A stretch of DNA of 10,766 nucleotides from Dehalococcoidia bacterium UBA1141 (GTDB lineage: Bacteria; Chloroflexota; Dehalococcoidia; Lucifugimonadales; UBA3495), in NCBI GenBank assembly GCA_002311385.1, contig DCAE01000142.1:1-10766 (forward strand). The letters run 5' to 3'. Below the pieces are notes generated by a model. The model searched no databases and was not told the DNA's origin. It saw only the letters and a list, made by a program, of their open reading frames with translations. The translations under genes and the position numbers were made by a program. Below are positions 7,237-10,766 of this stretch, piece after piece (within the stretch, counting starts at the first letter, position 1; each line of letters starts with the position of its first letter).

Positions 7237-8325
7237 TCACGCAATCGTTGACGGTAACTTCCTTAACTCAGGCGCGATATGTTTTGCGAATAACTCTTGT
7301 GATTTCCATCCCTTCTCCGGTGGATCCCAGTCATGAGTCAGTTGCAACAGTGTGCCGAATCCGCCGACCGCGTCATATACGTCCATTATCTTGCGTAGGC
7401 AATAGTCCGGATCCCCGATTATCCAACGATTATCCATCATGTATTCGACATTGATCGCGTCATCCGGGAAGCTGGGATCTGGCTTTAGGCGTTCAAAGAA
7501 ACCCGTTGTCTTGAAAAGTGGAAAGAAATACTCTTCATATGTGCGAGCTAGCCCACACTGCATCACGTCCTGACGCGCTTGTTCGGTAGTCTCAGCAACA
7601 TAGATGTCTAGGCAAATCCTCCAATCGGACCGATCAGGAGTGATCCCAGACTTGGCAGCTCCTTTGGAGTACGCTTCCCAGTGGGACGGAATTTGGGGGG
7701 TGGAAAGTATACTTGTCGTAAGAGGTATCCAGCCGTGCTCGCCTGCCCATTCGATAGTTGAAGAACTCGGGCTGCTTCCGGCAACCGCGATAGGAGGATG
7801 GGGTCTCGTATAAGGTTTCATCCATAAGCCTAAGTTTCCCTCGGCGATAGGTGTCGGAGATTTTACACTTATAAACTCACCTTGGTAGTCCAGAGGTCCA
7901 TCGGCGTCCCAGATCTTCAATACTGCGTCTAGCACCTCGGCTGCTCGAGCGTGCCGATTGTCCTGGGAAACCCCAAAAAACTCGTATTCAGTCGCAACTC
8001 CGCCTGTGCCGACTCCGAAAAAGAATCTCCCTTCTGCTAGGTAATCAAGCATTGCAATGCGGTGCGCTAGATCCTTCGGATCGTGGAGTTGGAGCAGCAC
8101 CACTCCGGTACCTAGTTTGATGCTTTCTGTCAAACCCAAAGCCTTGGATATGAACAGATCTGGAGCCGGGATATTCTCCCAAGGGATAGTGAAGTGCTCC
8201 CCGATCCAAGCTTCATCGAACCCGAGTCGATCTCCACGAATAATAGTTTCCATATCTTCTTTGATAGTCCGGCTAAGGCCTTTCTCAGGATGATGAACTG
8301 GCATCATGAATAAACCGAGGTTCAT
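7237..8325 (-). CDS. LLM-class flavin-dependent oxidoreductase (limonene 1,2-monooxygenase-like)
   Basis: This is an intact 362-residue luciferase-like monooxygenase or oxidoreductase with complete barrel hallmarks. These are MNLGLFMMPVHHPEKG at the N-terminus, EAWIGEHFTIPWENIPAPDL (residues 38-57, with the E-H pair at 43-44), KLGTGVVLLQLHDP, and LAEGRFFFGVGTGG (97-109). Then follow KPYTRPHPPIAVAGSSPSS, EHGWIPLTTS and a late RWIIGDPDYCLRKI segment. These segments resemble the limonene 1,2-monooxygenase and alkane-monooxygenase-like branch, which uses FMNH2 supplied by a separate reductase; this is family knowledge, not proof. ATG 8325 is preceded by GGAGAAG nine bases upstream. It stands alone, with a candidate promoter at 8374-8402, and its last codons abut the truncated integrase at 7236. 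It is the only one of three oxidoreductases in the window with an unbroken frame. Substrate unknown. Confidence 0.9.
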   Translation of the reverse strand: MNLGLFMMPVHHPEKGLSRTIKEDMETIIRGDRLGFDEAWIGEHFTIPWENIPAPDLFISKALGLTESIKLGTGVVLLQLHDPKDLAHRIAMLDYLAEGRFFFGVGTGGVATEYEFFGVSQDNRHARAAEVLDAVLKIWDADGPLDYQGEFISVKSPTPIAEGNLGLWMKPYTRPHPPIAVAGSSPSSSTIEWAGEHGWIPLTTSILSTPQIPSHWEAYSKGAAKSGITPDRSDWRICLDIYVAETTEQARQDVMQCGLARTYEEYFFPLFKTTGFFERLKPDPSFPDDAINVEYMMDNRWIIGDPDYCLRKIMDVYDAVGGFGTLLQLTHDWDPPEKGWKSQELFAKHIAPELRKLPSTIA

Positions 8326-8373
8326 GTTATTCTTCTCCAGGCGATTGTTCGCATCATAGCTCTGATGAGCGCC

Positions 8374-8402
8374 ATCCTAGTATCACTCACCGTTACCGTA
8401 AA
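8374..8402 (-). promoter_or_regulatory. Candidate sigma-70 promoter for the 7237-8325 oxidoreductase
   Basis: On the minus strand TTTACG (8402-8397) and TAGGAT (8379-8374) are separated by 17 bases. Each matches four of six consensus positions. The -10 lies about 49 bases before the ATG at 8325. Only a modest match. Confidence 0.3.
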
Positions 8403-8558
8403 CTTGCCCGCTACAAGCTATTAGGTTCGATTCCATCGAGATTGATGTCTCGGCCGACATTAAAAAGAGCTTAATTGGACTCCATTTAAATCCGGCCATA
8501 GGAGAGCCTACCACACAAACGGTGTGTGAGTGCGATGAGAGCCATCAGGCCAGACTGA

Positions 8559-9030
8559 CCTATTCAGTGCCGTGCCTCCCACCATCCAGCCTACAGCTCC
8601 GTCGACCTGCCCGGCTTGTGTGCCGACGCTAAGGTGAAATACGTTCTGGCAGCGTGGCCGGTGGTTGACCCCTACGAACGATATAAGTACGCCAAAGAGA
8701 CGCAGAAAACCAGGCTCGTTGAACTGTCGGAAGGTTACTTCCTGAGCACAGAGGCCATGAAGGATGCTAATCCGCTCCAGATATTACAGAGGGGTGAGAA
8801 GTCTCACTTCACGCCTACCCCTGGTTGTTCAGGGAACTGCGGATGAGAGCCTTCCGGTACCGGTAACGGAACAGTTCGTCGCCGCGTATGAGCGCGCGGG
8901 CGTCATTATTGAATTGAAGATGTTCACGGGTATAGCCCATGGGTTCGTCTCCAATCCTGGTCCGTAGACAGACAGGGCAGTGGGGCTCATGAAGAATTTC
9001 GTATCTCGCTGTCTTTCCGGGCGCGTTTAG
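8559..9030 (+). pseudogene. Alpha/beta hydrolase C-terminal remnant
   Basis: This is the C-terminal half of an alpha/beta hydrolase of the carboxylesterase or dienelactone-hydrolase-like kind. From 8559 the frame reads SVDLPGLCADAKVKYVLAAW, then PVVDPYERYKYAKETQ and MKDANPLQILQRGEK. A frame change at the CCCC run 8818-8821 (one extra C) leads to PLVVQGTADESLPVPVTEQF. The catalytic-acid aspartate sits in GTADE, followed by LKMFTGIAHGF with the catalytic histidine. TAG at 8965-8967 replaces an expected glutamate in NPGP-stop-TDRAVGL, after which the last helix GLMKNFVSRCL runs on to TAG 9028-9030. The nucleophile-elbow GxSxG and all upstream parts are absent, and a TGA at 8556-8558 precedes the fragment. 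Even without the stop and shift it could not be active. Confidence 0.75.
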
Positions 9031-9169
9031 TATTCGGATCATCAGCTTTACCCGGGAACACTGGCTAATGCGCGAGTTATCAGTGGCCCCCCAGAGCATC
9101 TGTTAGGCATGGCATTCCATGGTTTGGTTTGGCTGGGCTGTTAAGGGTTGCTAGGCGTGGAAGGATTAA

Positions 9170-9183
9170 CCGCCAGCTGGCGG
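9170..9183. repeat. 14-bp perfect palindrome CCGCCAGCTGGCGG
   Basis: The sequence equals its own reverse complement over 14 bases, with no loop. It lies about 80 bases upstream of the VOC promoter and could be a dimeric regulator site or chance in GC-rich DNA. Confidence 0.4.
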
Positions 9184-9261
9184 GCTGAAACAGTTCCTGG
9201 GTTCCTGCCTTCTCTAGAACTACAGGTGCATGACCGTTGCAGCACTGTCTTCGCACCTCAG

Positions 9262-9290
9262 TTGCCCCAAGGCACCAGATAGCCCATAAT
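9262..9290 (+). promoter_or_regulatory. Candidate sigma-70 promoter for VOC gene
   Basis: TTGCCC (9262-9267; four of six) and CATAAT (9285-9290; five of six) are separated by exactly 17 bases. The -10 ends 51 bases before the ATG at 9342. Confidence 0.45.
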
Positions 9291-9300
9291 GTGTTAATTC

Positions 9301-9313
9301 CCGAATCATTCGG
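9301..9313. promoter_or_regulatory. Operator-like dyad CCGAAT-C-ATTCGG
   Basis: A perfect 6-1-6 inverted repeat starts 10 bases after the -10 element, so it overlaps or just follows the expected transcription start. This is a common position for a repressor site. No regulator gene is in the window. Confidence 0.4.
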
Positions 9314-9341
9314 ACCAGGCCTAATCTAAGGGAGGTGCTCC

Positions 9342-9872
9342 ATGTCCAGAGTCAGGATGATCCACCATATCAATATCCAGATTACCGACAGGGAACGAAC
9401 CAAGGAATGGTACGAAAAGGTGCTCGGTGCCGAATTTCTGGACCGAGGCCCGGCCCTTAACAAGCGGCAATTACAACTGCGCATCGGAACCGGTGAGATT
9501 CACACCAGCGACGTTTCCGAGTTTATCGTAGTTCCTAGTGTACACTTCGCCATTGAGGTGGAAGACTGGGAAGGCACGTTGGAGCACATGGACGCCATGG
9601 GAGTTGACTGTTCCCGCAGCGCCGGGGGTGCCTTTACCGGTACCGGTGGCGACGACCCCAAACAGGGAAAGCGGGAAGACACCAACGAGCATTACACCTA
9701 CATCAATGACCCTGATGGGAACATCATAGAATTGGTCTACCATCCTCTGGGGTTGGAAGATTCCCAAGGAAAGAACCTGGACTTGACCAGCGACCTCCAG
9801 AATGTTCGCTGGACCCAGATTCCGGGCTTCGTGGAAACAGCCTACAAAGGCGAACCCGTCCAGTCCGCCTAG
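9342..9872 (+). CDS. VOC-family protein (glyoxalase/dioxygenase fold)
   Basis: This is an intact 176-residue VOC protein with the two beta-alpha-beta3 modules and an added tail of about 40 residues. Module 1 starts MIHHINIQITDRERTKEWY with metal histidine H9 and ends in LQLRIGTGEIHTS, where E52 or H54 may be the second ligand. Module 2 starts PSVHFAIEV (H68), has a glycine-rich loop (FTGTGGDD, residues 98-105) and ends DPDGNIIELVYHP (E130). A divalent-metal enzyme acting on a small oxygenated substrate is likely; the precise activity cannot be told. ATG 9342 follows AAGGGAGGTG at 9328-9337, the strongest ribosome binding site on this strand. A promoter and dyad lie upstream, so it seems independently transcribed. 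A hairpin follows 35 bases after its stop. It is only a distant relative of the 3394 VOC protein. Confidence 0.87.
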   Translation: MSRVRMIHHINIQITDRERTKEWYEKVLGAEFLDRGPALNKRQLQLRIGTGEIHTSDVSEFIVVPSVHFAIEVEDWEGTLEHMDAMGVDCSRSAGGAFTGTGGDDPKQGKREDTNEHYTYINDPDGNIIELVYHPLGLEDSQGKNLDLTSDLQNVRWTQIPGFVETAYKGEPVQSA

Positions 9873-9906
9873 AACTAGTTTTCATTAGTGAACATCTGCC
9901 TGGGTA

Positions 9907-9928
9907 CCATTAACCCGTTGCTTAATGG
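9907..9928 (+). terminator. Weak hairpin after VOC gene
   Basis: CCATTAA and TTAATGG form a perfect 7-bp stem with an 8-base loop, 34 bases after the VOC stop codon. The stem is AT-rich and no T-tract follows, so it is a poor intrinsic terminator. Confidence 0.25.
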
Positions 9929-9945
9929 CAATGTCCCTTAGGGTA

Positions 9946-10316
9946 TTACGTCAGGGTGACCTCAGGCAGCTCGGCCCGTAACCAGTGATTTCCCGCAAAC
10001 TTCGATATGCGATTGGCTTTATGGCCTGCAAGGATGTTTAGCCATGGCCCCGATTTGAGCACTTGCAGGCATCACAATCATTGTGGAAAACGCTCTTTAA
10101 CCCACTGCTATCCTTCCTCCGCGCTGTCGAAGTAGTCGAACCGGTGGAAGAGTTTGACGGGCCCTCTGAGCGCACGGACATCCTTCCGCTTGGCTTCAGT
10201 GCCTTGTTCATCTATTATCGTCATTGTGAAGGAGGTCGATAACTACGCCATAGTCGCGTAGGGCGGCTTCGAGGCTGACAAACCCAATGCACACGGTTGT
10301 GACCAACTGGATTACC
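9946..10316 (-). pseudogene. Decayed hydantoinase B-like (HyuB) 3' end
   Basis: On the minus strand the segment ending at 10208 reads GFVSLEAALRDYGVVID. This closely matches the C-terminal signature of hydantoinase B/oxoprolinase subunits (G-x-V-S-x-E-A-A-x-x-D-Y-G-V-V). In a second frame from 10224, the protein-like sequence continues with IDEQGTEAKRKDVRALRG and PVKLFHRFDYFDSAEEG. It has TAG at 10108-10110 and TGA at 10078-10080 and 10072-10074, then NRISKFAGNHWLRAELPEV and TAA at 9946-9948. I recognise the first part with moderate confidence. The rest is protein-like but unassigned and could be a separate decayed gene. The body of the hydantoinase gene should lie to the right but is replaced there by a transposase remnant on the other strand, suggesting disruption by an insertion sequence. 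Confidence 0.4.
10024..10070. repeat. 9-bp inverted repeat GCCTGCAAG / CTTGCAGGC
   Basis: The arms at 10024-10032 and 10062-10070 are perfect complements separated by 29 bases. The repeat lies inside the decayed minus-strand frame. Its role is unknown and it may be chance. Confidence 0.35.
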
Positions 10317-10338
10317 TGAAAAACCGGGGCAGTAGGCA

Positions 10339-10691
10339 ATGCCGAGCGCCGTAGCGAAGGTGACGGCCCTGGGGGAGAAGGCCACAGAGACCACGGTCCA
10401 ATCCTGCTACTACAGCAGCAGCCGGGCCGGGCCGGGCAAGCCAAGACCCTCCTGGAGGCCACCCGCAAGCATTGGAGTATCGAAAACAGGTTGCACTGGT
10501 CCCTGGACGTTACCTTTTGGGAAGATGGCAACCGTGTCCGCAAGGACCATGGCCCTCAGAACCTGGCTGTCCTGCGCTAGATAGCCCTTAATTTGCTGAA
10601 GCACCAAACCACCTTCAAAAGGGGTATCCAAGGTAAACGTCTTAAAGCTGGATGGGTCGAGACCTACCTCCTAAATATCCTCCTTGGTTAA
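10339..10691 (+). mobile_element. ISAs1-like transposase C-terminal remnant
   Basis: This is the C-terminal third of a DDE transposase of the ISAs1 (DUF4338/H-repeat associated) type. The first frame reads KVTALGEKATETTVQSCYYS, matching the family's 'TETRYYISS' strand. After a frame change in the GGGCC repeats near 10427-10436 it reads TLLEATRKHWSIENRLHWSL, containing the catalytic glutamate of the DDE triad in HWSIEN. It goes on to DVTFWEDGNRVRKDHGPQN and LAVLR. TAG at 10578-10580 interrupts the frame before IALNLLKHQTTFKRGIQGKR and LKAGW, and it ends with TAA at 10689-10691. The N-terminal two thirds are missing and no terminal inverted repeats or target duplication could be paired, so the element is dead. 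It lies next to the hydantoinase-like 3' end on the other strand. Confidence 0.75.
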
Positions 10692-10718
10692 GACGCAATT
10701 GCCCTGAACTCGCACGAT

Positions 10719-10766
10719 TTACTTGCCATCTTTGATAAAGTCCGATACCCGCTCCGCGATCATCAT
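10719..10766 (-). CDS. Possible C-terminal end of a gene leaving the right edge
   Basis: On the minus strand the last 15 codons read MMIAERVSDFIKDGK and end in TAA at 10719-10721. The helix-like composition is compatible with a real protein end, but the piece is too short to identify. Confidence 0.2.
   Translation of the reverse strand: MMIAERVSDFIKDGK

Larger units (their letters stand above)
9031..9341. other. Intergenic stretch upstream of VOC gene
   Basis: No protein-like frame is visible. It contains a 14-base perfect palindrome (9170-9183), a candidate promoter (9262-9290) and a 13-base dyad (9301-9313), described separately. Confidence 0.5.

Noticed and set aside
8423..8437. tRNA T-loop-like GGTTCGATTCC
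   Set aside because: The flanking bases do not form the T stem beyond two pairs, and no acceptor or anticodon arms are found around it.
1..10766. TAG read as an amino acid (alternative genetic code)
   Set aside because: The replaced residues differ from site to site, frameshifts and TAA/TGA stops also occur, and several intact genes (3394, 3813, 9342) end in TAG at normal length.
1..10766. CRISPR array, toxin-antitoxin or defence system
   Set aside because: No regularly spaced repeats and no matching protein families were found on either strand.

Overview
The window looks like an accessory, decaying stretch of a free-living bacterial chromosome. It holds three separate luciferase-like (LLM-class) flavin/F420-dependent oxidoreductases, three VOC-fold proteins, a xylose-isomerase-like TIM-barrel enzyme and an MFS exporter. 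It also holds remnants of an integrase, a transposase, a hydantoinase-B-like gene, an alpha/beta hydrolase and HflX. Many paralogous flavin oxidoreductases next to small VOC genes is typical of SAR202/Dehalococcoidia-type Chloroflexi. This assignment is an inference from gene content and protein flavour; no phylogenetic marker is present.

Layout, left to right. 1-740 (+): C-terminal part of an LLM oxidoreductase, truncated by the window edge and frameshifted near base 72. 759-1310 (-): YgjP-like zinc metallopeptidase interrupted by one amber codon. 1408-2610 (-): intact 12-helix MFS transporter. 2704-3144 (+): HflX fragment joined in frame to the last ~38 residues of a tyrosine recombinase. 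3394-6261 (+): a four-gene run of VOC protein, TIM-barrel isomerase-like protein, broken VOC gene and LLM oxidoreductase carrying a nonsense codon and a frameshift. 6317-6685 (-): short leucine-rich-repeat protein with an amber codon. 6959-7236 (+): N-terminal piece of a tyrosine recombinase, frameshifted twice. 7237-8325 (-): intact LLM oxidoreductase. 8559-9030 (+): 3' part of an alpha/beta hydrolase gene, broken. 9342-9872 (+): intact VOC protein with a good promoter, a dyad and a strong ribosome binding site. 9946-10316 (-): decayed hydantoinase-B-like 3' end. 10339-10691 (+): decayed C-terminus of an ISAs1-like transposase. 10719-10766 (-): last codons of an unidentified frame leaving the window.

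Four sizeable genes are intact across their full length with proper starts: the MFS transporter, the isomerase-like protein, the 7237-8325 oxidoreductase and the 9342 VOC protein. The 3394 VOC gene is also intact. Nearly everything else carries in-frame stops or single-base frameshifts. Most of the nonsense codons are TAG, and several frameshifts lie in short homopolymers, so real gene decay and residual sequencing error must both be considered.

Functionally, the 3394-6261 run has spacings of 29, 17 and 44 bases and a ribosome binding site before each gene. It reads as a former catabolic operon: a flavin-dependent oxygenase or oxidoreductase, two VOC (ring-cleavage, isomerase or lyase type) proteins and a sugar-isomerase-fold enzyme. 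Its substrate cannot be read from the sequence. Integrase pieces lie on both sides of this run, suggesting a mobile segment that has since been rearranged. I see no CRISPR array, tRNA, rRNA or defence system.
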